From: Prostheceraeus crozeri
Taxonomy: Eukaryota; Platyhelminthes; Polycladida; Euryleptidae
Reading direction: 5' to 3'
DNA length: 64,000 nucleotides
Assembly (NCBI GenBank): GCA_907163375.1
Contig: CAJQUW010002215.1
Location: 1,550,001 to 1,614,000, forward strand
Position numbers and translations under genes: made by a program
Notes under the pieces: model-generated
Database searches by the model: none
The model's input: only the letters and a program-made list of their open reading frames with translations
What the model was told of the DNA's origin: nothing
Part shown: positions 35,765 to 48,349 of the stretch, piece after piece
Position numbering within the stretch: position 1 is the stretch's first letter
Layout of the letters: each line of letters opens with the position of its first letter

Positions 35765-36330
35765 CGTTTTTCTCGGCCAGCAATTCGGCTTTTCTCTTCT
35801 TCAGCTGCCTTCAATTCTGATCGAGGCTTGCGTGAATCTGCAGACCTTCGAAGCTTTGTAGCGAGAATGGACTGAACGAACACTGGTTATGAGCTCACGA
35901 TTGATTTCACAGTATTCCACATCAGAATAACATTTGAAATGAATATGATCGTGGATGATCCTGTGCACAATAAGAGTGCGCTCCAATTGATTATCAATAA
36001 TGAGTGATTTGTTAACTGAGAAGCCCCTTTCGATCGAAGTTTTTCCGTGAGACAGACAAAGGATGGTCTCCACTAACTTTTGCAAACCCAGGGAGTAATC
36101 TTTGGTGATATCGAGGAGAAACTGATCAAGGCGGAAATCGGGTTTGAACTCTGTCAGTTCTTCCTTTGATGTACACATTTGAAAGTAGTAGCATTCTTTT
36201 GCCTAGTCAGCTTCTTCTCTTGTCATCAATAGGCAATTTACTAAGTACTGAAGAGCATCACACATGAGCCTTTTTTTCTTCGTCAGAGGCCATCAATGAT
36301 GGTTGAAGACAGGAACAATAAACGAGGAAA
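35765..36330 (-). pseudogene. hAT-like transposase C-terminal remnant
   Basis: The - strand frame 36178-35801 reads LVETILCLSHGKTSIERGF, SVNKSLIIDNQLERTLIVHR and IIHDHI, then SRYKASK and, further on in another frame, a lysine/glutamate-rich end. The pattern LSHG.AS.ERGFSVNK....N is the C-terminal dimerisation region of a hAT-like transposase group abundant in invertebrates. A further part (MASDEEKKAH) is visible upstream near 36290 with stops between. Only the C-terminal end remains. Confidence 0.75.
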
Positions 36331-36399
36331 GAGTGCTCAGACGGACTTCGCTCCTTAAGTTTGCGGGAGAATCGCAACGATGAAATTCCGAATAAAATT

Positions 36400-37880
36400 A
36401 TACTACAAACACATGCAAATTTTGTGACCAAAAAAGAAATTTTATGACATTTTATGACTTTCTGTGACTTTTTTAATACTATTTTTTATGTTATTATTTT
36501 TTGTTTTGGGCTAATACTTTTCATATGCTTCCACGGCCACATGAATTTGTCCGATAAGAAGTAAAAATGAAATCCATTTAGTTATTATGAAAAGTTTCAA
36601 GATCTCCGAGAAGTCAATCCCCTCTGCAGCATTTTGAAGTCCATTCTGAAATCAATTTTTTATGTAGAACACAAAATTTCTTTTTCGAACCAAATAGTGC
36701 AACGTTTGCGTTCTTACACTCGAAAAAGAATTCTTGCATTCGAAATAAAACTCTCGTTTTCGAACTATAAGACTGTCTGCTCAGAGTAGACTTCCAATTC
36801 ATGCACTGTAGATACATGCATAAAGCCAAATAGACGAAACTGGATCTTATTTCAAGTGCGCAAATTAAATTAGCGACCGAGGGAACGTAAGATGTTTGAA
36901 ATGACAGATGTAAAATACTACCAATAACAAACGAAAGTCATTTACATTTTACAAAAACAAAATGATGCTAAGTTAATGTACATCCTACATTTTCTGAAAT
37001 AAGCATACGTGTACTAAAATATTTCAATCTTCACTGTGGTCATCGCCAGTATGATATCAGAAGTAATTATCTAATGATGACCAATGTGGTGGTCGAAATA
37101 CATTGAGATGTGTAGTAATTTCAGATGTGGCTTGCTCATTTACCTGATTTCCTCATTATTGTCATTTGCAAAAGAAAATCCAATGATATTTTCAAGCTTC
37201 CATAAACGATTATCTTTCTGCTCGCGGTCATAGGAGAGACAAATGTAAAGAAGAATAATAATTGATTAAGTTGATGATGTCATACAGGTGGTAACTTATT
37301 GCTTAATTTTTTCATGACGGGATTTTTTTTAGTTGAGGTGAAGACATCGTAAAATATTTGTATGAATGGAATCGTGGCGATGTAATCCGCCCGCATTCAC
37401 CTGCCAAGCGAGACACGTCATTGATAAACGTGCGGTGTGCGTGGCAAGAAGCAGCAGTATCGTAAATCCATAGAAGAAATCCGTCTGTCCACGGCCTAAC
37501 GCTTGACGCCATTAATTCATAAATCTATTGTTTGTATTAGGTTTCAAATATGCATATGAGCTGCTTCAACTGATCACACATTCGCAAGTTATGCACGTCA
37601 AACATGAACACAACAAGTAAAAACATGGATTGAGATCACATGAGTCAATTATACTTAAAATAACCACACGAAGTAATCCAGCCTCGACTGTTTAGGAAAT
37701 ACAAGATAACTGAGGAGTAAGTACAAGTAAGTTAGTCGCAGTACCCACTAGGCATGAATTTCAAGCCGATTCTGTTCCGATGCACTGAGTATGATCAATT
37801 AAATTAGGTTGTAGTATATATAATATACTGCACATATTCGCATGCATAGCAAGACAACTCGAAACAGATTAGGTAAAAAG
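36400..37880. other. Unassigned stretch upstream of DNAJC25
   Basis: The missing first exon of DNAJC25 could lie here or further right. I looked for a hydrophobic start followed by a CYxV motif and a phase-1 donor on the - strand and did not find one that could be defended. Confidence 0.4.
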
Positions 37881-37929
37881 TCACAAACTTCGATTAAAAG
37901 TAGACACTAGCCAGCCAAGTACCGACTGC

Positions 37930-38810
37930 TTCAGAAGCAGAGTGAAGTTTCCGAGGCCGACACGAAGAGTTGTGGCAGAGCAGTCCTCCACGATATGTGT
38001 CATAGTCTGAGTCTGACCAAAGTCACACAGCAGGTATTGGAAAGCACCCCAGCGGTGCGGTAAGCTGCGACATGGCCCGGCGTTCGACCTCAGCCGGTTG
38101 AGAAGAGTCCACTTGGTCCGGGGGAGGTCAAAGTCTGGTACTTTAGCTGTTGGATCGTCAGCGATTTGTTGTAGACCTCACATTTCTGCCACTCCTCACG
38201 CCAGGCTTGAGCGGGATTGTAGGCTGCTGGTGGACTATTGTGCCATACAAGGTGGTGTGACCGCAAGCGTAGGCGCGGCGGGTTTTTGAGGTATCGTTCG
38301 GCGGCAAGATTGGGATCGCCTGGACTTTCTCAGGTGCGCCGTCGCTGTCACACAGTTGATAGCTGGTGGAGTAATGTTGCAGAGAACTAGGAGCCATTCA
38401 GCTTGAGTGCTCTTGATCGTGAAACTTATCATTCGCATGGACTAGCTCACTTGCGTGTCAATGGAAGTACAGTGAGTAGTCTTTCCACACACGTGAACAG
38501 TACTCTGCTGTGGAATAGTTGAGGGCGAGAGCTGAGGCACGGAGCGTGTTGGCACTTAATCTCCAGGTGGTACCAGCAAGATACTCAGGCAAATTCGTAA
38601 TAACGAGTTGAGTTTGCTGAGGTCTTCTGGAGATGGGCTTTGTAGGTCAAGTGTAACCAAAGGCAGACTGGATTGGGATCGCGTTTTAGGCGTCTACTGT
38701 TTGAAATATGTCAATTTCCTCATCCTTTCTAGCGCTGTGTAGGTGAAAGACGCCGAAGCTGTCTTAGAGAGACTCGGTTGAAGTTGCCATAGGTTGCAGA
38801 TGTATTACGT
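37930..38810 (-). mobile_element. LINE ORF2 3' fragment, - strand
   Basis: In shifting - strand frames the order is: LAGTTWRLSANTLRASALAL and NYSTAEYC (about 38580-38500), SMRMISFTIKST, LLVLCNITPPAI (about 38440-38350), then PDFDLPRTKWTLLNRLRSNA, GPCRSLPHRWG and CDFGQTQTMTHIVEDC (about 38150-37970). These blocks (LAG..W......LR.SALAL.YS.AEY, LPR..W..LNR.RT..G, C.CG..QT..HI...C) are the region after the reverse transcriptase in a widespread invertebrate LINE group. Stops and frameshifts show decay. The 5' part is absent. Confidence 0.85.
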
Positions 38811-38829
38811 ATATTGTAATACATTTATA

Positions 38830-41800
38830 CGCATCGCTGTATTCACTTTTAATAACTGCATTAATAAAAAATATCACTGAATTAACACAATGGATATTGA
38901 AATTCCTAGAACAAGAAATTAAATAAAGTCTTTATTTAACCTTCGTTAAAATCAAGTGTGAAATACAAATCATAACCAATGGACTGCTGATAAAGAACAC
39001 TGCCCATATAAGCTAAATAATTATGACTGACAGAAAAAACATGAATTTTAGATTTGTCGCAAATTCAATTTCATTCAATAGTCTGATAACCTGTCTGAAG
39101 CAGAACTGATGTTGATCGAAGCCGCCCGCTGGGCAGGCCAGAAAATCTTGTCAAAATTGCATCTCTGATACAGTATCTGAAATATGTCCTAAGAATTCAA
39201 ATTTTACCGATACTTGTGAGATTCCCGAGATCTTCAGTGAGTACAATCCCGCGGAATATTTCAGCGATGAGACGATTGATGAAGCACATAAATTATTAAG
39301 TAAAATCTGACTCCGTGAATATTTTAACTTTAGACATAGGTCTACTGATTCTATTCTGCGTTATTTCTCTTACAAACTACAAACTCATTATCTGTATTTC
39401 TACGAGTACACCCATTTTATTGCCGCATCACTTTAGAGAATTAAACATCGTTTACTGAGTATCAGAACACACTAGCATGATAGTCTATAGATTGAAAAAA
39501 ACAGCTGTAGGCAAACTTATGTATTCAGTCGGTTGTGAACGTCAATTCTGATGGAGAATAAGTTATTTCAGTACTTCAAATAAATGTAACCTTGAAACAA
39601 CTTCGAATCACAGTAACTGAAGATTATGAAATCATGCGATTACAGGCAGAAAAAATAACAATGGTATTCTTCAGGGTTAGGGAAAATGGCTATAAAGATT
39701 GCCTTTATAAATTTTTTTGGATGACTAAATTCATTATGCCGCTTTCATGATAGATAAATGTTTGGTAGCACGCACCCTGGTGAGTAAACATATTTCAAGT
39801 GAAACTAAAACACGATTAAGATCACTTTGTATAATGAAAATTGATTACATAAGTCTTCACGCAATTAAAAAAATGGAGTAGGAAAACTGTCATGCTTCGT
39901 TATCATACATGTGCTTTATTTACCTTTCTATGCTATTGTTTGAACTGCCAACAAAACTACTCCTTTGAGAGCATGTACAAAATAGTCATGTGTAAATACA
40001 CTTAGACAATATACCGCACCAACATGCCAACATGTATTTTCCTTGCTATTCGCAGATGTCATAATTATTCAATTAAGGATTGTAAACTACTAATAAGTAG
40101 GTTTGTTTAAAAAAACTTACAACTCTACTACTAACCATAGTCAGGCGTCACAACAGACATTCATGCAAAAAAGGAGTATAAACTTAATAGGATCAAATAA
40201 TCTAAAATGAGGAAAGGTGAGCCGTATTTACTTCTTTTTGGATGGATGAAAACCAGTCTCAATTGTCATCATTTTCCTTCCAATTCTTCAATCGAAGATG
40301 GAAACAATGCATAAAATGTATTCCTGACAGGAAGAGTCTATCTTAGAAAAGATTAAATTAACATAAACTACTATCGGTATTATTTTTATCTGTGCCATAA
40401 ACGTCAGTGAAGAAGCGATTTTTCTGATTTATCTAATATCTACTACCTGAGGAAAACTCAAATAAAACAAGGACCTTTAAAAGCCAAACTTAAAATTGGA
40501 AGTTGCTTTGTATGTCAGAGACCAGAGAAATCTGAGATAATACTTATGTTCCAATATGAATTTAACCTGAACACATCTATTCGCTGTCGTCATTCAAGAA
40601 TTTATTGAAAGTGTCGTTTTTTATGAAATAATACACACAACTTTGTCATATACTAAATGTATGCATTTGTCAAATGTTCAAAATCAAACAATGTTTGCAG
40701 GATTTCAAGAACTTTTCTGCATCTAATGGTACAATATTCCACACATTTCAGCTCCAAATTATCTGCGTTTCAGTGAAATGATATTCAGCAAAAAATACTT
40801 CGTAGCTATGATATTCGGGTGTGACTTAGTAATATAAGGCACGCTATTCAACAGCTTGGAGAAAATTTCTCATCATAGTATGTGCGATTGATATCAACCC
40901 TTAATTCACTTATTAATCATGCAAGGATTAGAATCTTACATTAAAATAGGTGCACTCGCTCAGCCAGAATACAGTGAGTCGGAGAAAAATATGAATGGGC
41001 AAAAGAAAACGTCGGTACTTTGATCCAACAATTTCCATGTACTTTTGCCATGTACCAATAAAACAAGGTATATTTGAGAAGTTCCCAGAAAATGAAAAAA
41101 ATTGAAGGAATCCTGGAATTATGATATCTTAACAGAAAAAATGGGAGGAATTCCTAAAATATATGATAAATACGTATGTCAGGTCTGTACATTGTCATCA
41201 TTTTCTAGTAAATCAAATTATATCGATGAAGTGATTTGATCTTTGTGATATTGTGTCAATACATCAGAAATAGCATTATCCTTTCCTGTATGAGGAATTA
41301 CGCCATCCCTATGTTTCAGCCTTTCACTTTTTTCACTGCGTCCAACAAAATTGTTATGAACTGGAGTCTTAATAATCTAATTTATTATAGGAATTTACAC
41401 TAGGAATTTGTTTAAGTCTGCATTATTCCATTTCAAGGATTTTTCGAATTTTTTAAAGCATGTTGTGTTTTAATTTACTTGTTATGCTGAGACAACGAAG
41501 CCTTTATTTCAAGAAATCACACGCATCCTGACGTGACGGATGTTTAACCAATCGTTTACGGACTATTATGCAATTCGTGTGCTTGGATTGGTTGCTTAAA
41601 AGTAAATAAAAAACAAGACAATGCAAATCATCGAAATGTGTAGCGACTGCACATGATTATAGATAACAGCTCTCACTGTAGAGAGATTTATTAAGTACAC
41701 GCAAATTACTACCTGGGACTTCATGAGTAGACAGACCAATTTTTATGTTTGAAGACTTGCCAATTGAATATTTGGCCATTCTTTGCTGAAAGTGTAATTC

Positions 41801-42100
41801 TCACAGGTTACGATGTATAACAAATCAAAACATTCATGAAGGCATTTAAACAACAAGACATGTGATAGTTCGCCTTGTTCACTCAAAAAAGCGGATGAGC
41901 CTGCTGTATTTTTGGAAAAATGTTTGTGTCTCGATAGAATTGTAGCAGGATTTACATAAATCGCAATTTGGTTGTTTTCATTATCATTCGTATTTACACA
42001 GGTCCACGGATACATGCTCAATTGCTCATGTTCAGATATTCGTGACATACCCCTAAATCATCACCATTCTACCAACTCCTAACTGATTGATTTCGTTTGC
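38830..42100. other. Long AT-rich stretch without recognised features
   Basis: No coding domain, terminal repeat or tandem repeat was recognised. The longest frame near the end (42048-41743, - strand) lacks a known domain. Confidence 0.5.
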
Positions 42101-42158
42101 TATTACATGTACAGACCTGCCAACCTTGAAACATGAAAATCCGGGACAAATTTTATTA

Positions 42159-42563
42159 CCGTAACTACCCGCGTACAGGACGATACCATGTATAGGACGC
42201 AGTGAATATTTGACCCAAAAGCGATGGAAAGACTGTGTGCCTGCGTATAGGACGCATCCTAATTTTAATCCTTAATTTCCATTATTTTTTATAGAAACGG
42301 TGTCATTAAGTTAAGTCATCTCCATTCAATTGCTACGATCGCAGTGTGTGCTGATTCATGACTCCCTCATCCTGTCAGTCAAAAATATTGATATATTGAT
42401 AAATATTGACAAATATTGCAAGTATGAAATGTTTATAGGAAATTTTTGATTTTTGATAAATGCATTATTTTTTTATAATAAAGGTGTCAATGGATAAGAC
42501 GCACCTGGGCTTCTAGGTCAACTTCTGAAGAAAAAAGTGCGTCCTATATGCGGGGTATTACGG
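42159..42563. mobile_element. Nested MITE with CCGTAA...TTACGG ends
   Basis: The left end CCGTAACTACCCGCGTACAG and the right end read inwards CCGTAATACCCCGCATATAG are inverted repeats with GGACG following in both. The interior repeats TATAGGACGCA-type motifs. ATTA occurs beside both ends, offset by one base on the right. It is about 405 bases with no coding capacity. Confidence 0.75.
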
Positions 42564-42657
42564 CATTACCAAAATGGTCAAGTAGCAACCCCATTTCATC
42601 AGCTTTTCAACTCCATTTATGATTTGGAATCAAAAGTAGAAAAATCTCATTTATAAA

Positions 42658-43315
42658 CAGGCATGGGATTGAACCAATTATAAAAAGCCGGATTTTTAAA
42701 GAGTTAAAGAGTAGCTGAATCAGCGGCGCATGGCGAGCGTTTAGCGAGCCTATAATTGCCGCGAAGCGGCAAAAAATTTTGAGGTTATAATTCCCCAGAA
42801 AGCCTAGAAATCGTCTAATTAAAAGGCTTAATATTTAACACAGGTCTTTACTTTTTAACTATTTATATGACTTAATATAATAATTAAAATACATGGGTAT
42901 TTACACAATTTAGAATATGTTAAATGTACAAAAATCGAATCAAGTAAGAACCTACATGTACATAGATGAGCAGTAGAAATTCATAGTAGGTACGTAGGTA
43001 CAAATGTATATGAAAAAGTGGGTCTAGTTAGAAATCTTAGCACGCTTAGCAAGGGAAGAAGTGTGTTTCTTCAAGGCACGCTTCAGTATTTTAGAAGACA
43101 TTTTCTTTGACGCAGCTTTTGACACTACATCTACTGAATGCAAGTTCAGAGTAGACTTCTTTTCATCCAGAATGCGACGACGATGTTCTTGTTCTTTTCG
43201 CCGATTTTGTGAAGCCAACCGAAAATTTCCACAGAGACTAGCATATTTTGCTTATCAAACGAAATTATCAAAATGATTTCAAAAAGCCGAAAAAGCCGGA
43301 AAAATCCCATGCTTG
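42658..43315. mobile_element. Nested DNA transposon with CA(G/A)GCATGGGATT ends
   Basis: CAGGCATGGGATT at the left faces CAAGCATGGGATT read inwards from the right, with AAAAGCCGG-type motifs just inside both ends. TATAAA directly flanks both sides. It holds a 64-residue lysine-rich - strand frame (43218-43024) that may be the end of a transposase-associated protein, but this cannot be shown. Confidence 0.7.
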
Positions 43316-43920
43316 TATAAATGATAAATACGTCTATTTCATAACAGCAAGGCAACTGTGGACCATAAAAAATGTTAAACTAAAGGTCTACAAGACTTGG
43401 CGAATTTTGTCGATTATGATGGCAAATGATCGAATGAATAAACATTTCGATATAGAGCAACTCTTGAAATCCTAACAGTTAAATCTGTCGTTGGTTAAAT
43501 TCAGATTCCTACCCATAGGTTCGAGAAACCAAACTCTAAGATCAAGGCTACGGACGCTTTTATCTAGGATGCCGTGCAATGAATTTAAAAACCTTTTTAA
43601 ACTCGATAGAAGGAAATACATCCGGGCTGCAAAATGATTAATAAAAGACATCAGCGTGAAAAGACAATGCCACCAAGAAATCCGCAAACTTCATCATCAT
43701 GCATGTTTCCTTATCTTAGGATTGCGCGCGCAGCGCAAATTTTTGAAATATGCGTTCTTAAACGATCTAGAATTCATCTTAGGTTAATAAATTCAAAATC
43801 CGGGACAGCATTTTAACTTTTCCGGGACATCCGGGACAGCTCCAAAATCCGGGACTGTCCCGGAAAATCCGGGACAGTTGGCAGGTCTGCATATATGCAC
43901 ATGAGAGAAATTATCTAGCA

Positions 43921-44907
43921 TAAGGTGTGACTAAAAATTATTGAGACTTTCATTAAAGAAGATGAAATGATATCTATGGTCTAACATGTAATCTGTCGTA
44001 GTAAAGTAGATTCCTAGCAATTGTCTGACAAAACATTTGAGTCTCTCTGATTGACAGGTCACGCAATTATCATAGATATGTAAACGTGCGTGCGACGCGG
44101 CATTACAGACGTTCATTTTTGGAAATTGTATCGAATGTTTTAACCAGGTTTTGCACCCAAGCACGAATTTTGTTTGACGAAACACTTACTAATATTTTCG
44201 ATGACTTCTGAACTCCATATGACAGTGAAGCTGTTTCCCTCTTGACCACCTTCAGCTAGACAAAGATATCATCCGCGTCCGGTAGTCCGCTGGAACTTGC
44301 AGTACAGCTAGTCGAGCAAAATCAGTGTCCATCGGTGAAATGCGGCGCTCACTGGCGAGCTTTGTAAGAAGAGACATTTTTCACTACGGGATATTGAACA
44401 ATTAACAGGAAGTTAGCATGGACTTGTTTATCCATGAAAAACTGCAACACTGATACCCGGTACCTGTGTTTGACCGAGGTTCATCACGCTTTGAGCGGAA
44501 TTTGCCTCTCAAAAATGGCGCCATCTCTATCAGAAATCGTCAAGGAGACTCATGGAGTCAAGGAGGATCATGTAGCTAAATGAATGTCCCGTTCAGCTAA
44601 ATGACATCATTATAGTACTTTCTAACAAAATTTGGTAGATTTCCGTGAAAATCTGACTAAAGATGTAATTAACTGAAATAATTTCTGATTGAATTTACAC
44701 GATGCACGTTAGTTTTTCCATCTCGTTGCACTGAAAATGGTAGGGTTTTTCAGAACGTGCTGAAGTACTTACATTTGTTTTCATCACTTTTTTGATAAAT
44801 AATAAGCTTAAGCCTTATATGTCTCATAATTATCATCGATAATAGCAAAGTCGCCCATTAAATTGGTCTGCTGAAGTAGTCTCAATATTTTTTAGTCACA
44901 CCTTGTA
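43921..44907. mobile_element. Tc1/mariner-type DNA transposon, non-autonomous
   Basis: AAGGTGTGACTAAAAATTAT and TGAGAC at the left face an inverted copy (GTCTCAATATTTTTTAGTCA, CACCTT) at the right, next to TA. The end sequence is typical of mariner-like elements. The 0.99 kb interior gives no transposase motif. Confidence 0.75.
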
Positions 44908-46287
44908 TCTTCAAAATTGTCAGTATTACAACATTCATTTCATGGTTATTCATGATATTTGTACAGTGTTCACATAAGAGATTTTCGAGAACTTTGTTTA
45001 TCTATGGTACATGACAAACTGAGTAAGTCAACATTTACAAAACTAGCTGAGATGTTATTTTTAGACGTGAAGACAAGCAGATGCCAGCATGCGAACAGTG
45101 CTAGGTAGGTACTACATAGAACCACAGCTTGAAATTATGTGTGGTGAACAGATTCACTGCATGTGTCATGAGAATGTTCATTCACAATTGCTACACTTCG
45201 TACTCAATAATTCTAGCATGACAACATAGTAGTCGGCGTAAAATAGGCAATTAATGAACTATACAAACTTTAAATAGAAAGCCAATTCTTAAGATTGATC
45301 AATGAAGCAGCATTAGATATGTGCAAAACCTCGGAAAATACAATGTACTATGTACGTCTATGTTTTCATATGGCGTTTATTCGACGTTTCGCTCACTCGA
45401 GACATACGAGGCAAGTAGTAAGAAGATCATATTTTAAGCATACGCAGGTTCTATGCCAACATATTGCACATAGAGCAAGAAACCACTAACTGCCGCCAAC
45501 ATATTCTAAGAAAGTTTGAAGTTTAGCTTAGTAGTCTTCATCTGCAATACACGTACATAACAATTTAATTCTACAACATTGGTTAAACATTAACATCGAA
45601 TGAGTGTCTTATCAGAGCGACAAGGCTTATCTACTCAGTCATTTGTTTGTTGTCAACTACCTGATTTATCTGAATTGCTTTGTCAAATGAATGAAAACAA
45701 TGCCTCTGTAATTTGATTTTCGAATACTTCGGTTTAAGTCTGCTTTTATTGCATGTTTGATTAAATGCGAACCGTGTCAGAAATTGATACACTTTTAGTA
45801 AAATTGCATGGAATTTCTATGGTGTTCCTTTTGTGTCGTTGTTGATTGTCAGGATAACGAATAAATACCGTACCCTTTAATTGTGCAAAATCTTGCTCTA
45901 TTGTTCCGCGACGTTTCGAACTTTAATTAATCCAGTATCCATTATGACATGGCAAGATGTGAAATTTGAGCAGTAGAAGTTCCGTTCAAGTAGATTTTTC
46001 ATTATTCATTTCGAAACACAGAAAGTCAAAAACTGCGTGCTGTTTTTTGTATATTAGTGCCCACTATTTCGACCGTCTCAGACAGGGACAGGGGTAAAAA
46101 GGACATTACATAAATGGCATCCAAAAAAGGGTATTTACAAGTTCTAAATGCCATTAACGGCAGGATGCAATGACCACATGAAGATGACATAGTCGGAAAG
46201 AGGATTTTTTGTAGTCGTCTTTCTTCTCGGGAAGTGTTAGCTGGCATATATTTCTGGATCAACATGGCTTCTTTTTTTTAATTTTAA
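44908..46287. other. Unassigned stretch
   Basis: AT-rich and without recognised genes or repeats. Confidence 0.4.
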
Positions 46288-46332
46288 ATATTTAGAGATA
46301 GGGCTAAAATGTTGTCATTAGTTGATTATTTT

Positions 46333-46372
46333 CCCGATATATTTCGCTGACCAACGGACAGCATGATCACGG
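46333..46372 (-). ncRNA. Hammerhead-like motif, left arm of second PLE
   Basis: On the - strand GTGATCA (a two-base departure from CUGAUGA) is followed by the stem GCTG-CAGC, then GAA and ATATATC, where AUAUAU would be a self-complementary stem III and AUC the cleavage triplet. CC before the core and GGG after the site can form stem I. The core changes make it likely inactive. Confidence 0.35.
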
Positions 46373-46716
46373 ATGTAGAAAAGGAAGGTTCAATTTTTCA
46401 AAGTTATCTAGTCCTCGATGTTAAAACTATGTCACTTGTTTATCAAGATATCCAAGATCACATCATCCCACGCATTGCTTAAAATGAACTTCACCTGGAT
46501 TCCACTTCTATGATGTCTGCTCCATATTGCCTCCTTTACCACCCTTCTTTTATAATTACTTTCTTTGTCAATGATTTTCTTAGAACTCCAATTGAACTGA
46601 TGGTCTTCGTTTACGATGTGATTGGATAATTCTGAATGCGTGTCAAATTTTCTTACATTTCTCTTGTGTTCTTCAACTCTTTCTTCCACAGATCTACTTG
46701 ACTCTCCAACATATTT

Positions 46717-47343
46717 CTAGTCACATTCGCCACATTCAATCTTGTAAACTACCCCATATTGCTTAGCTTGCTCTGGTCTTTTCTTCATAAGCTCTTGCTT
46801 TAATGTCCGAATAGGTTTATAGCCCGTTGTTAAGTTGAATTTCGTTAAAATGCCTTTGATTGATTCGTAAAACTTTGGCACATATGGTAGTATGCAATCA
46901 GGTTTTGGTTTGTCTTTCGTTCTTGATTTGTTTCTATGTTCTTCAATTGTAAAAACTCTGTCTGCTTCAGCTTCTGGGAAATTATTGTGGATGAAAATGT
47001 CGTGAAGGTCTTGAAGTTCGTTGTCAAGGTTGTCCTTGGAGCAAATACTTCTGGCTCTTTTCCTTAAGGTTGTTACAATACCGTTAAAAGTCGACTTTGG
47101 GTGACACGAATTTCTGTTCAGATACAAGTTTGTGTGAGTATCTTTTCGATGAATACTCAAGTTCACATTGTTTGCTTCTCTGTTTATTTTGATGTCGAGG
47201 TAAGCAAGAGATCCATTCATTTCACGCTCCTGTGTGAAATTGATGCATGGTCTTAAAGAATTCAGAGAATTAATAAAATTCTGTAACTCTTCTTCACTTT
47301 GTTTCCAATGAAAGAATGTATGTGCCAAAGTTATACGAATCAA
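46717..47343 (-). CDS. PLE reverse transcriptase C-terminal part and linker to GIY-YIG
   Basis: The frame encodes 208 residues. FINSLNSLRPCINFTQEREM and GSLAYLDIKINREANN, then SIHRKDTHTNLYLNRNSCHP and GIVTTLRKRARSICS match the end of the PLE reverse transcriptase (F.......LPFLD......LSVYRK.THT..YL...S.HP....V...L..RA...C). The last residues, YGVVYKIECGECD, are the start of the GIY-YIG domain. The catalytic palm would be further upstream and is not present, so this is a 5'-truncated copy. Confidence 0.85.
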   Translation of the reverse strand: MIRITLAHTFFHWKQSEEELQNFINSLNSLRPCINFTQEREMNGSLAYLDIKINREANNVNLSIHRKDTHTNLYLNRNSCHPKSTFNGIVTTLRKRARSICSKDNLDNELQDLHDIFIHNNFPEAEADRVFTIEEHRNKSRTKDKPKPDCILPYVPKFYESIKGILTKFNLTTGYKPIRTLKQELMKKRPEQAKQYGVVYKIECGECD

Positions 47344-47513
47344 TCAAGGGCATTTTAACGAAATTCAACTTAACAACAGGCAATAAACCTATTCGGACAT
47401 TAAAGCAAGAGCTTATGAAGAAAAGACCAGAGCAAGCTAAGAAATATGGGGTAGTTTACAAGATTGAATGTGGCGAATGTGACTAGAAATATGTTGGAGA
47501 GTCAAGTAGATCT

Positions 47514-47771
47514 GTGGAAGAAAGAGTTGAAGAACACAAGAGAAATGTAAGAAAATTTGACACGCATTCAGAATTATCCAATCACATCGTAAACGAAGAC
47601 CATCAGTTCAATTGGAGTTCTAAGAAAATCATTGACAAAGAAAGTAATTATAAAAGAAGGGTGGTAAAGGAGGCAATATGGAGCAGACATCATAGAAGTG
47701 GAATCCAGGTGAAGTTCATTTTAAGCAATGCGTGGGATGATGTGATCTTGGATATCTTGATAAACAAGTGA
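47514..47771 (+). CDS. GIY-YIG endonuclease end, right arm of second PLE
   Basis: The 85 residues from EERVEEHKRNVRKFDTHSEL include a conserved arginine/histidine helix, HIVNEDHQFNW and IIDKESNYKRRVVKEAIWS, matching the second half of PLE GIY-YIG nucleases (H....H.F.W....I......R...E...I). An identical peptide is encoded on the other strand at 46689-46432. Confidence 0.8.
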   Translation: MEERVEEHKRNVRKFDTHSELSNHIVNEDHQFNWSSKKIIDKESNYKRRVVKEAIWSRHHRSGIQVKFILSNAWDDVILDILINK

Positions 47772-47827
47772 CATAGTTTTAACATCGAGGACTAGATAAC
47801 TTTGAAAAATTGAACCTTCCTTTTCTA

Positions 47828-47870
47828 CATCCGTGATCATGCTGTCCGTTGGTCAGCGAAATATATCGGG
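47828..47870 (+). ncRNA. Hammerhead-like motif, right arm of second PLE
   Basis: Same motif as the left arm in inverse orientation: GTGATCA (47833-47839), stem GCTG/CAGC, GAA (47858-47860) and ATATATC. The expected stem I pairs CC/GG are kept. Confidence 0.35.
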
Positions 47871-48349
47871 AAAATAATCAACTAATGACAACATTTTGGC
47901 CCTATCTCTAAATATTTAAATTAAATATTCATGGGCTTTTTTGAAAACATGGCTTCGTTTACTAGCAGTGGCATTATCCATTTCGTCTACTGATAATTAC
48001 ACAGTTACACAGTTTGATGGATTGAATGTTTGTAGGTGGTTTGAAAGTAATGATTGCTTCTGCGTCAGATGTTCTTTTTAACAACTGTGTAGATGTCACG
48101 ATTCACTTCCACTGTAGATATCGCTGCAAATTTTTGCACTTTAGTTCGCATACGTAGGAATATAATATAACATGTAAGCAAATGTATTTCATATCCAATG
48201 TGATCAGCCGGAAGAAAACAAGTGCAACATGACAACATGCACATTAACCATACATGTATTTTACCCGAGGAAACTAGACAGTTTTGATATTGATCCAAAA
48301 TGACAATAATTTAAACTTAAACTCTTTTATATGACCTTTAGTTTCTATG

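Larger units (their letters stand above)
42112..43889. mobile_element. DNA transposon with CAGACCTGCCAAC ends, containing two nested insertions
   Basis: CAGACCTGCCAAC at the left end faces its exact reverse complement at the right end, and ATCCGGGACA-type motifs recur just inside both ends. CAGACCTGCCAAC ends with CCGGGAC subterminal repeats look hAT-like, but the flanking 8-mers do not match clearly. Two other transposons sit inside (42159-42563 and 42658-43315). No transposase was recognised. Confidence 0.7.
46288..47920 (-). mobile_element. Second Penelope-like element, head-to-head inverted arms
   Basis: The left arm (46288-46886) and right arm (47319-47920) are inverted copies of each other and differ at only a handful of bases. 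Each encodes the same GIY-YIG nuclease end (open frames 46689-46432 on - and 47514-47771 on +). The centre, on the - strand, encodes the thumb and linker after the reverse transcriptase. The arms share the same coding defect, which suggests that they were copied from one template and not decayed independently. The arrangement fits the partial tandem or inverted copies that PLEs leave. The reverse transcriptase palm is absent. Confidence 0.85.

Noticed and set aside
35600-38000. Candidate first exon of DNAJC25
   Set aside because: No - strand segment combined an ATG, a hydrophobic signal, a CYxV-like end and a phase-1 donor.
43024-43218. Lysine-rich 64-residue - strand frame as a host gene
   Set aside because: It lies inside nested DNA transposons and has no recognisable domain or splice context.
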